A DNA stretch of 64,000 nucleotides from Rostrohypoxylon terebratum (taxonomy: Eukaryota; Ascomycota; Sordariomycetes; Xylariales; Hypoxylaceae): contig MU385855.1 of assembly GCA_022497145.1 (NCBI GenBank), forward strand, positions 62,001 to 126,000. Direction: 5' to 3'. Below the pieces are notes generated by a model, which was given only the letters and a program-made list of their open reading frames with translations, made no database searches and was not told where the DNA came from. Shown here in pieces: positions 24,872-34,351 of the stretch. The translations under genes were made by a program, and so were the position numbers. The stretch's first letter is position 1. Each line of letters begins with the position of its first letter.

Positions 24872-25437
24872 CTAGAGACCGAGCATGCGTCGGACTCCGT
24901 CGCGGACCTTCTTCTCGTACTCGGCGCGGTTCTCGCGCCACATCTTGGCGGCCTCGACGTTCGCGGGACTCTCGTCGTTGGGCTCGGCCAGCATGCTCAT
25001 AACGGAGATCAGGATCTTCTCCACCGACTGGATCGGGCTCCATCGCTCCGACGCGTGCTCGTAGTGGTTCGGGTCGTCTCCGGGCGGGTGCAGGATCGAG
25101 ATGCAGACCAGACCGCTTGGATATACTACACATTGACTTATATTAGACTGTTGAATCTCTACGCTTGAGTCTGGCTGCGAGAGGCGGTACCGTTGGGGTG
25201 GAAGATCTCTCCTAGAAACGTCATCTTAGGCGGCGCGAGGGGATAGTCCTTTGGGAACTTCAGCTCGGCGGGGAAGACGCCCCCTTCGAAAGGGGTGCCC
25301 TCAGGACCTTGGATCAGAGCTTCCCAGTGAAGCATATCGTCTTCGCTGACGGGGCCAGCCGTGATGCCGTCAGGTGGATTGTTAGTCAGCATCTTGTACT
25401 CTTGGAGGAGCCGGCGGTGGGCTGTCGATTGGGCCAT
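24872..25437 (-). CDS. UBC7: Ubiquitin-conjugating enzyme E2, Ubc7/UBE2G2 type
   Basis: Exons 25437-25191 and 25125-24872, with a 65-bp GTACCG..TGTAG intron, encode 166 residues, the usual length for Ubc7. The UBC fold is complete: PEGTPFEGG, the HPN motif (80-82), then across the intron VYPSGLVCISILH with catalytic Cys90. The acidic insertion typical of Ubc7/UBE2G2 follows the active site (PPGDDPNHYEHASERW), before IQSVEKILISVMSML. Ubc7 works with ER membrane ubiquitin ligases in ER-associated degradation, and in fungi also in sterol-linked control. The active-site loop insertion separates it from Ubc4/5-type E2s; Ubc7 is favoured over other G-class E2s. The frame stays open past the stop (see adjacent entry). 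Confidence 0.93.
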
Positions 25438-26259
25438 CTTGGCGGGATATCTGCGAGATTGACACGTAAGGAGAAGTTGAGATGTGATAGAAGAAGGTAA
25501 CGTGTTCTATATATTATGGATGTATTTCTCCAAGAAGAAATTAAAATTATTACAGGTGTAATAATCTCTGGTATCGTGAAATCTGTCTGTGTAAATGATA
25601 AGTTTAGTTGTAGATTTCTGGTAGGTTTCTGATATGGAATGTTGGAGAAGTGATCGGGTGCAGATCATTGGTGGGGGTTTCCTCCAAGCCAACTATTCCC
25701 CGATTTAGCTGCGAAGTGACGCTGTGGATCCCCCTCCAGATCCCGGTGGTTCCTGACTTGGAACCCTTCAAGTGGTACTTCGTACTTGCGTATTCATCGG
25801 CTAGCCGAGGTTAATCCGAAGATCCGACCACGATGAGAATCTTACTATGAATTATCATTTACTCTACCTTTGATTAGTCATATATGGGCCAGATAGTATT
25901 GCTAGCGCCAACTTCATCGTTGATACCAGTCAAGTATCAGGGTTCAGCGTGGCTCAAGCCCAAAGGATTACAAGCCCCCTTGAATATAGTGTATAATCTG
26001 ATCACCGGTGATTCTGCAGGATCACGAAATGAGGAATCAATTATGATGCTCTTAGACAAAGGGGTTGCTGAGTTGTCCAGGTTGTCACGTTAGGAGCTGC
26101 TCATCTCTTACACAGAGCCCTGGAGCTATTCTATCACCAACCAGTCCTAGGTATTCTATTTGTATGTGTCTAAATTTGATATATAAACGCCATGAACACT
26201 TTCAACTTGCATATTTGTCGTTGTAGACAGGTTGAGAGCATGAGCCGAAGTTCATCATC
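25438..26259. other. Divergent intergenic region between UBC7 and the FAD monooxygenase
   Basis: About 820 bases serving as promoter for both flanking genes. Apart from the TATA box near the right end I see no gene. A 69-codon plus-strand frame (25884-26093) has no recognisable content. Confidence 0.5.
26180..26187 (+). promoter_or_regulatory. TATA box of the FAD monooxygenase gene
   Basis: TATATAAA lies 80 bases upstream of the start ATG at 26260. Confidence 0.5.
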
Positions 26260-27594
26260 ATGTCTTCCATTAGAATTGCTATCATCGGCGGCGGTATCGC
26301 TGGTACCTCCTTAATGTATGCTCTTAAAAAGTACTCTCATCTAGACGTGCACATCTTCGAATCCGCCGCCGAATTCAAAGAAGCCGACATGGCTCTCGGC
26401 GTCGCCTGTAGCACGCGTGTCGCCCTCGAGCTTATGGGCCCTGAAGCAGAGTGGTTCCTCGAACGAGCTGGAGCTGTGCCGATGAAGAGCGTTCGGATCA
26501 TGTTTGCTCAAGGCGAAGCAGCAAGGAAAGTAGCCGACGAAATCAACGAAGAAGATCAATGGAAGCATCTTATGGGCGTCGTTCATCGCGCCGCCTTCTT
26601 TCAAGAACTGCTTTCCCATATTCCCCGGTGTCGAATGCATGCTTCTAAGAAGCTCCAGAAAATCGACCGAAGCGACTCCATCACGCTATACTTCGCTGAT
26701 GGAACTACACACGAATGCGATATCCTCGTTGGTGCGGACGGAATCCACAGTACCGTTCGGAAACTGGTCCTAGGCGAGAGTGATCCTGCAGCCTCTCCTC
26801 AGCGCAACGGTGCTTGGCTTCTTGAGACCCACCAACCATTCAACAAGGCTCGAGCCAGCCTAGGTGAGAAGCTTGTAGACATGGGGAATATATGCGAATA
26901 TGGATGGATGGGTTGCAACGCCTTTCTAACCCATAACATTTTAGGCGGCGGTCAACTGGTGCGATTTGCTATATGCTCCTTTGCCAAAGAAGCCAAACCA
27001 TCCGACCGTTGGCAACGTAAGGTGGGTGCTGACGAGATCAGGGAGTTGTTCCGTGATTTCCCACCTCGGCCCAAATATGCCGTCAATGAGGTAAGACGGA
27101 TCCTAGTTTCATTTAGGTATCATGGGTGATATTAACAGAGGATACAGCTACTCTGCAATCGACCCGTACACAATGCCTTCTACCTTTGGGATCATCCCAG
27201 AGCACATACTTACATCAACGGACCGATATGTGTCACTGGAAATGCCGCTCACTCGATGATACAGTGGCAGGGTACACAGTGGCAGGCTTCCGCCGGCGGC
27301 ATGGCGATCGAAGACAGTCTTATTCTGTCTACCTTGCTCGGACGCGCGAAATCATCCGCCGAAGCTGTCACAGCTCTCAAGGTATACGATCAATTTCGCC
27401 GCCCTCGCACGCAACAGATTGCCGAATTAAGTCAGACCATAGGTACCATGATATTGGGGGCGAATGAGGAAGTTGGCCTTGACCCAGAGAATTTTAAGCC
27501 ATTCTTGTTAGGGTGGAACTCCATTATCGATATCGACATGGATAAACACCGTGATGAAGCCTTGCGGGCGATGGAAGCTGAATTGAGGGCATAG
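26260..27594 (+). CDS. FAD-dependent monooxygenase, salicylate-hydroxylase-like
   Basis: Exons 26260-27090 and 27148-27594 (57-bp GTAAGA..TACAG intron) encode 425 residues, normal for class A flavoprotein monooxygenases. The N-terminal dinucleotide-binding motif IIGGGIAG (9-15) is intact, and the DG motif ILVGADGIHSTVRK (about 155-168) is present. The third signature, normally G-D-A-A-H-P, reads G-N-A-A-H-S at 308-313, so the ribityl-contacting Asp is Asn309. The following helix keeps AIEDSLILSTLLG. Relatives hydroxylate salicylate or other aromatic acids, or tailor secondary metabolites with NAD(P)H and O2. The substrate here is unknown and there is no pathway neighbour. The changed GD motif might lower FAD affinity or mark a divergent subfamily. 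An overlapping upstream ATG at 26240 is out of frame. Confidence 0.85.
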
Positions 27595-27994
27595 AGCACC
27601 GTATGTCATATGATGTAGATGGCCCAGATAGCCCACGCTATCAAGTTTTGCTTGACTTATACACGCCGCCACTAGAATGCTGTAATGAGGTTCTCTAGCT
27701 GTGACGAAATTGACCCCTTTAGTGGATAGATATGTTTTTTTACAAAATACGTAGCCATTACTGGCGTATTCTGGAGAAAATGATGCACCCAATCGATAAG
27801 GTTGAGACCTCTAAGCGGGACTGCCAAGACGCGCTAATAATACGCTAAAAGTTATCAGATCGAGGTAGCTAGCCGAAGTTGGCCCGGAAATCCGCGCTTC
27901 GGAAGCTCCAAAATGTTAATAGAGCTCAAATTTGAACTTGGAAAGCTCCTGATATTTTGCGCCTAATGTGCTTGAATAGAATCGAGGGCGGAAT
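27595..27994. other. Intergenic, no gene seen
   Basis: 400 bases between two co-directional genes, holding the 3' end of the monooxygenase and the promoter of the Mmc1-like gene. Confidence 0.5.
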
Positions 27995-29923
27995 ATGCCT
28001 CCTCGAATAAGTCTACAGCCCATTGGGCGCCGCAGCTCGATTTACTTAAAGAGTCAAGCGGCTGAGAGGAACTCTGTTTGTTTCTTCTGTTCGTTGTCCG
28101 GTCGATCGAGCGCAGAACCAAGTCGCCGCCCGAGACGAAAATCGCAAAACCCTCGACGGTTCGCATCAACTGCCGCGGCTACCGCAACCCCTACGACTCC
28201 TACGATCAATGCAGAACATATCAAACTCGAACCTCGGAGGGAATTGGAAGAAACTCTTCTCGAGCTCGAGAAACATGCACCGAATTATATAAATCTCTCT
28301 CGCCTACAATTAGCTCTCAATGGTTTACGGCAACAGCCAGGCGATGAATCTATAAGGGTTGCTGTGCTGGGCCTCTCGGATGGCTCCGACTCTAGCGATG
28401 TCGCGAAACAAGTGTTAAGACTCCTGCTTGCCGACCCGTTGAAGAGCGAAGAAGAGTGGGAGAAAGAGGTCGCGAAGCATGATTTGACGCAACCTATGAT
28501 CATACGAGTTGGGGCAGAAGTACCTAAAGAGCTCGAGTCCATATCTGTCGCCTCTAAGACAAGTCCGCTGCAAGAAGTCAACGTTTCATCTGCAACACTG
28601 AACGGCCACAAATTAGAATTATTGCTGATGGAGACAAACCCTTTTCTGTCTGCGCAAGAAATTGGGGCTTTGAAAGGGTCCGAGGAGTCGGTGCTGGTTC
28701 CTACAGTCGAGGTACCCTTATCTGACACTGGTAGACATACCCCTATCACGACACCGGTGCATAAAGCTTTGATCGTGGCGGATGGTCTTTTAGGCGCTGC
28801 ATCGGTAGTGTCGATGTCCCCATTAGAAAGCCAAAGCGTGATCACAGCTGCGGTGAATTTGCCCCAGTATAAGGTGTCGGCAGATACTACCCCCTTACCT
28901 TTCACACCTATAGATACCGGAGTTGCGAGTATCGGATTAAGCCTTGTCCGCAAGGATATCAAAAACGCCATCGAGTTTGAACACTTATGGTTTCAAAGTA
29001 ACGTCCCGAAATTGGTTGAGTGGCTGAAGGCCGATATCATGGCCTCACCTGAGGGCACGACTAAACCACCTGTGAAGGAGCTTATTGCCTCTCTACTGAG
29101 GAATACATCCGCGGCCATACAAAGCGAAGAAGCCCGCCAATTGGGCTCCTCGTTATCCCCTACACCTCCCAAATCACTCCAGAGTAGCCTCGACGATTGG
29201 GCAGAAAGCGCACACGCCGAATTACAAGAACAGCTCGACATAGCATTCCACAGTAAACGATGGCGCAAGCTAGGATGGTGGAAATTATTCTGGCGCGCAG
29301 ACGACGTAGGCATGCTCACAAACGATATTCTCAGCCAAAGGTTCCTCTTAGCATCAGAGAGAAACGCCATATTTCTCGCCGGGAGGATGAAGGAAGCCGG
29401 CATTACCTTAGGGCCCTTCCCGAACCCGTACGCCGCTGATGAAAATGGCGCTGAGTCGAAACAACTGGAAATCCAGGCGCCTACCCCGCTAACAGCCCCT
29501 TGGCCAGCGAGCATACCCACTACAAGACGGTACCTACAAACGAAAACCATACCTGCCCTACAGGCGCTCTCGCAAAAACTCATAGTGCAGACGCTAGGTA
29601 CATCGGGCCTTACCACAGCGCTAGGCGCCCTCATTTATCTAAGCACAATAACGACGACGCTCTACGAAGCCGGTGCAGTCGCCGCCCTGGGTATCGTGTG
29701 GAGCATGAGACGCATGCAAAAGCAATGGGAGACCGCACGAACATTCTGGGAAGGCGAGGTTAGAGAAGAAGGCCGAAAAGCCGTCCGAGACGTCGAAGGC
29801 GTTGTCGGCGACGCTCTCAAACAGAGTCGTTTCCCTAAAGATGAAGCTAAAGAGCAAGATGAATTGTCCAGAGCTAAGGGGCTGGTGAGGCGGGCTCAGG
29901 AACTTTTGGGTAAGCTTAAGTGA
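27995..29923 (+). CDS. Mmc1-like mitochondrial membrane protein
   Basis: An intronless frame of 642 residues starts with ATG at 27995. The first 65 residues are Arg/Ser-rich and nearly free of acidic residues (FFCSLSGR, RRPRRK, RRFAS), as in a mitochondrial presequence. A GTPase-like but degenerate core follows (IRVAVLGLSDG, lacking a clear GKS P-loop), with LLLADPL and a long middle region. Near residues 528-577 two hydrophobic stretches (TTALGALIYLSTITTTLYEAG, AGAVAALGIVWS) form a membrane hairpin. The C-terminus is a charged coiled-coil helix. This order matches what I remember of fungal Mmc1, a dynamin-related protein of the mitochondrial inner membrane linked to cristae shape. The family call is from memory and moderately sure; mitochondrial location and membrane hairpin are read from the sequence. 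Confidence 0.65.
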   Translation: MPPRISLQPIGRRSSIYLKSQAAERNSVCFFCSLSGRSSAEPSRRPRRKSQNPRRFASTAAATATPTTPTINAEHIKLEPRRELEETLLELEKHAPNYINLSRLQLALNGLRQQPGDESIRVAVLGLSDGSDSSDVAKQVLRLLLADPLKSEEEWEKEVAKHDLTQPMIIRVGAEVPKELESISVASKTSPLQEVNVSSATLNGHKLELLLMETNPFLSAQEIGALKGSEESVLVPTVEVPLSDTGRHTPITTPVHKALIVADGLLGAASVVSMSPLESQSVITAAVNLPQYKVSADTTPLPFTPIDTGVASIGLSLVRKDIKNAIEFEHLWFQSNVPKLVEWLKADIMASPEGTTKPPVKELIASLLRNTSAAIQSEEARQLGSSLSPTPPKSLQSSLDDWAESAHAELQEQLDIAFHSKRWRKLGWWKLFWRADDVGMLTNDILSQRFLLASERNAIFLAGRMKEAGITLGPFPNPYAADENGAESKQLEIQAPTPLTAPWPASIPTTRRYLQTKTIPALQALSQKLIVQTLGTSGLTTALGALIYLSTITTTLYEAGAVAALGIVWSMRRMQKQWETARTFWEGEVREEGRKAVRDVEGVVGDALKQSRFPKDEAKEQDELSRAKGLVRRAQELLGKLK

Positions 29924-30350
29924 GATGGGCTTGGGCTTGGGCGCGCCGCTGTATGAATAATGATTGTACATTGATCATGATACCAATTGACGCAACACCA
30001 CACACGCTATGCTCTCAAGATGGATTTGTGAGGTGTATCTCTTTGTAGGTACTAAGTGCTAGGTGCTGCTTACAGATGACATACGACGACCTGTGTAAGT
30101 CTGCGGATAGGTACCCCTAGGGTTACTTTGAGCGGTTTCGCCGCCCCCACACGCGCTTCTCTCCAATCACCGAAAAGGAAATAACATTACCCTCAGAAGG
30201 AATCACATTTCCACTAGAATCCAATCAATCAAGTACCTATATTCTCAATTACAGTCACCTACGACACCAGTCAGACCAGTGCAGACGCCCCGTTGCGTAT
30301 CCGGGACATAAGGCGTGTGAATGCCTAGGCCTGGAGGGCAACGCTGCGTT
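29924..30350. other. Intergenic between convergent genes
   Basis: About 430 bases holding the 3' ends of the Mmc1-like gene and the helicase. No gene is seen. Confidence 0.5.
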
Positions 30351-32574
30351 TCAGCTAGCAGAAGCTAGCTTCTGGTCTTCCAGGTGCTTGTTATGCTTTT
30401 GGAGGGCGTTGTCGTATATCTCAAGGGCTAAACCCTCTAAAATTGGTCCCAAATCAGCCTTCTTATCCCAATCAACCTCTTTAACCACCTCTCGGACCCG
30501 GTGCTCTATCTGGTCCCGCGGAATATGGGGCTCGAAAACATGTGCCACCTGGAACTGAACTTTTTGGGGCATAACAACAACGCCTGGTATCTTCATCCTA
30601 CAGCCTAGACCGCTAAACATGCGCTGAGCTTGTTTGGCGGCGAAAGCTTCTATTTCTGCCAACGCGAACCACGGCCTTGATCCTTTCTTGGGAGCTTTGA
30701 TTTTAAAGGGTTTAGGGGGTAATATAGGGAGCCGGTCTAATTTGTGGGAGCACGCGTTGCAACAGCGCTCTTTAGGGACCTCCACGGCGCCTTCCATCCC
30801 GCTTAAACCTGCTACAGGTTCAGGCTCTTGCAGGAAACTCAAAGCGTAAGCCCTAAAGCAACTAGCGTTGACGAAGTCAATTATATCTGGGCTATTGGTC
30901 TCTAATCTCTCTCTGGCTTCCTTCTCCTTTTTCGTCCAAACCGGCGGAGATCCAGATATAAATTGGCCAAGCTCGGGGTCTACTCTGACCACTTGCTCCA
31001 TTACGTCTGGGTCGGAGGCTGAAGAGACGCTGTCTGCTGACATAGAGGTCAAATGACTGGATAAAGAGCTATCAGAGCTGTCAGTTTCGTCGTCTACGGC
31101 AAAGCGCGGATGACTCGGCTTCGGCTTCTGAGATTCGGCAACATCAGACCCTAGAGTATCAAAATACCAGTACGGCACAAATAGATAAGCTGTCCCTTGG
31201 GTTACGCCGTCTCGTACCGCCCGGCCGAAGCGCTGCATAAGCTCGGCGAGGTCGCCGGTTGGGGGTTGGCCAAATTGGACAACCCGCTTTACGTTACGGA
31301 TATCCATCTCCATCACCATCCCGGGGGTGGCATTGGCCAGCACAATTCGGCAAAAAGAGTCCTCAGCCGCGAAATCAGCAAATAGCCGTTTTTGGTCATC
31401 TGGTCGCGTTTCAGCGTCATATCGCCGTATTAAGCGTTCAGCAGCTGAGGCGGTTAACCCTAAGCTAACAGCTTGGGTTAATAGGTAATACCGGGCTTGG
31501 ACTAAAATTTGCCGGTCGTCTATAAAAATGATAGTTTTTCGACGTCGTGCGCAGCGCCCCCCTTAAGGGCGCTAAGCAGGAAGAGCAACCGCCTGTAGTC
31601 ACCACGGATAGTCCCCTTTTCAAGGGGCGCGACAACGAGCGTGACGTTTGGCCGGTCAACGGTTGCTCGTATGAGGGACAGCGAGCCTGCACGGGTACCT
31701 CTTGGCCGAAATCCAGCGAGAGGCATGATAAACTCTTGCGCTTCTTCGCTTAAGGTGGCAGTACACCCAAACCACGGCACACCATTAGGTATCAAGGCCC
31801 GGATATGGTGGAGCTTAGGATACACTGCCCAAGAATATTTCCAATGGTAGACGGTGTGTAAGTCATCGATAGCCACAAACGCTAACCGCTGGTTGAATTC
31901 AGGCTTGCGTAATAGGCGCACGAAGGGTTCCGACACAGCCTGTTCCAGACCTACGATAACGTGGGTAAACTTACCCGCCGTTAAATCAGCCCACACAGAG
32001 CTTCTCTTCTGTCTGTAAGTAACCTCCTAAACTTGAACTTGAACTTAAGTGTACTAACCTTATTAGTGTCCTCTATCATAAGTAGTGGGCGTGCTCCAGG
32101 GAAATCATCTAGCGCACGAACTTGGTCCTCACCTAGCCGTTTCAAAGGACATATTTGTACAATGATTTTACCTTGCAATATAACAGAGGCAGCTTGTAAA
32201 ACGATGGTTTTGCCATACCCTGACCATGCTATAAGGATAGTGTCACCGTGGCGAAACACAAGCCTTCGGATGGCTTGTACCTGCCCTTCCCTAGGCTGAA
32301 GCCTCGGTCTACCGTTAGGGGTTGCACGGTTCAGGATAGCGGTAGTTACAGCTTGTATAAAGCTAGATTCTAACGCCTCAAAAGGCCCCTCGCAATGCCT
32401 AGGTTGGATATGCGTAAAAAGGTAGGAGATACATTCGTACGCTGGTATACCAGATATATATTGGCCGGTTAAACCGTTCAACTCTTGGAGTTGGCCAATT
32501 AGGGGAGAAAGGTACTCAGTTGTAGGGTACGTAGGTAAAGAAGAGGCTGGTGGGTGTTGTTCGTTGTGGTCCAT
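30351..32574 (-). pseudogene. RecQ-like SF2 DNA helicase, frameshifted
   Basis: Exon 1 is 32574-32059 (ATG at 32574, MDHNEQ). A 50-bp GTTAGT..ACAG intron leads to exon 2 from 32008. Helicase motifs run in order: Q-motif-like LQPREGQVQAIR, Walker A (ILIAWSGYGKT), Ia-like IIVQICPLKRL, motif II as AIDDLH, motif III as GCTATL, motif IV-like TIIFIDD, and motif VI-like QRFGRAVRDG. At 31557-31562 a run of six C (G on the coding strand) breaks the frame. Read straight, it ends at a stop at 31520 just as the motif IV frame begins; one more G would restore about 724 residues through to 30351. The C-terminal third has a CCNAC cysteine pair and looks disordered. RecQ-like relatives are expanded, often subtelomeric or mobile, in fungi. 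A genuine mutation is favoured, but a sequencing error is possible. Confidence 0.75.
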
Positions 32575-32951
32575 TTGGTGGTGGTTTAAGGAGGAGGGAC
32601 AAGAGCAAGGTATATATATCCATTGTTGAGGTATCACCGAGCTTTTCACCCAAAATACTTCAGCATATAAGATAGATAACTTGAGGGGTTGAGAGGATTA
32701 GCTGGGGAGTATGATTCAATAGAGAACTAGCCTTGAGATATATTTTTGATGCGCTATTATGATGTGCATGTGGTAAAATTTAAGAACATGAAAATTAGGT
32801 ACCTACGAAGTATTATTGTGGTTATAATCGGGCATGAAGTGCGGAGTTGTGCGCCCAGCCCCATAAATAATATCAACGATCTTAGCTAAGGGAGATCTAT
32901 CTTAACTAGGTAGGTATGAGATTAAGCAACTAAGCAACTATATGCTTTCTG
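32575..32951. other. Spacer upstream of the helicase
   Basis: About 380 AT-rich bases between the helicase start and the decayed upstream coding region. No gene is seen. Confidence 0.5.
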
Positions 32952-33960
32952 TTAGGCACACCTATCAGTACTTCTCATTGGGGATTGACTATTACCGTCG
33001 TCTGCCTGAATCGCGCCCGCGTATTTTGCCCGTGCGAGTACTGCAATTGTCTGTTTGAGCGGTGTTTTCTTCGAATCGGCCTTCGTAGAGCGGACCGTTA
33101 GGTATTCGGTGAACTTGCCTCTGCGACTTTCACAAGGCGTTCGGCAAACCGCGGTAGGTACGTTTCCGGGTACATCCGCCGACACCTTTCCATCGGGTAG
33201 GTCACTGAAGCGATAAACGGAGCAAAAATAGTTTGGCAGGACCCTTCTGCCGCCACCGCTGCTCAAATCGATGGCTCTGTTGTTCCTTTTTGGAACTGGT
33301 CTGTCGTTGCTTCATCGAAGTCCCAGGTATTATGTCTTAAATTCAGCTTATTTCCGTGTGAGCCCTGTACTCCGCCGTACCCCACTCGCGAATGCCGTAT
33401 CTGTGGCCTCGCAAAAGACCTAGCGATGGGAGTCATAGCCTATGTTGGACAGTTAGCAGTTGGAGAGAATGGGAAAGGAGGGGAAGGAGGGGAAGGAGGG
33501 AAGGGACGACCAAGCTGACTGTGCCAATACCACCACAGGGCTTGTAAGTCAGGCGCGGCAAATATACCTTGAAGTTGAGAGGTAGTCTTGTGAACGTCCG
33601 CTTTGCAACTTTCTCCCCACACCCGCATTTCCAACACCTAGCCCGGCCTGGCTCGTCGTAAACATTGCTCGGAATGCTTTTTGCACCGGGCCGCCTGTAT
33701 CGGATTGTGCGACCTGCTCGTAATACTTGAGCTTTTCGTACTAAGATGCTTTCATTCGGTCTATAATGTGACGACTTTCTGGTATTTCCTACCAACCCTT
33801 GTCATCCTGGACTTCTTCTTCCCATCTTTGAATGCCGAGACGCATATCAGTTTGGTAATGCTTCTCGGCCAGCTCATTAGCATGTGCTGTTGACGTCTAA
33901 TATTGAGGATCGAAACAATTCAGGAGTTGAATCTCCATGGCCCACTCCTTATAATCCATT
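32952..33960 (-). pseudogene. Decayed protein-coding region upstream of the helicase, unknown family
   Basis: On the minus strand, one frame from about 33958 to 33640 reads as protein (ELAEKHYQTDMRLGIQRWEE, then KYYEQVA and VQKAFRAMFTTS). It is broken by in-frame TAG codons after FDPQY, KGW and MKAS. Protein-like sequence then resumes in another frame at about 33637-33440 (LQALWWYWHSQLG). A third block at about 33308-32952 contains RRVLPNYFCSVYRFSDLPDG and PCESRRGKFTEYLTV. Order and strand are consistent, so I read this as the ruins of a single gene, or of the N-terminal part of a larger helicase-associated protein. I do not recognise a domain. The stops are mostly TAG where Trp or Gln codons would be one transition away, consistent with mutational decay. 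Confidence 0.45.
33471..33506 (+). repeat. Polypurine GGGGAAGGA tract
   Basis: A 36-base purine-only stretch built of GGGGAAGGA-like units, on the plus strand within the decayed region. Confidence 0.8.
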
Positions 33961-34351
33961 GCGATTCATTCCAATTGGGTGTATGTCCGTTCTGAGACTT
34001 TAGTCGGGACGTTCAGAAATGAATTTCTAGGGACCTACAGCTTGTCTTATAAATACCGGAGGGCCTCCAGAGAAAGCTTTGTGTTTGGTTTGAATTTACC
34101 TAGGAAAGTCAATCTCAATATGGTTGCAATTTAATGTGCTCAAAATTACCTGACAGAAACCTTAATTCAATGGTACCTACCTAGTATACAAAGCGTACAA
34201 AGTACAAAGCGCTATTTTCTACCTAGTAGATTTCAAAAATGACTCCTTTAACATCACCCATATCACGTAGACATATATCCATAGCAAAAGGGAGCAAATA
34301 AGCTCATCCTGCACCTTCCACCTATTCTAGCAATAACAGTAAGTTGCTCAA
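33961..34351. other. Intergenic, no gene seen
   Basis: About 390 bases downstream of the WW protein gene, AT-rich, with GGTACCTACCTAG words. Confidence 0.5.

Noticed and set aside
28285..29634. Minus-strand frames of 228 and 213 codons
   Set aside because: Antisense shadows of the Mmc1-like gene, low-complexity text, no domains.
32009..32058. Alternative 32-bp intron (GTTAGT..TTTAG) in the helicase
   Set aside because: It also keeps the frame, but 32 bp is below the usual fungal minimum. The 50-bp version ending ACAGACAG gives better spacing to the next motif.
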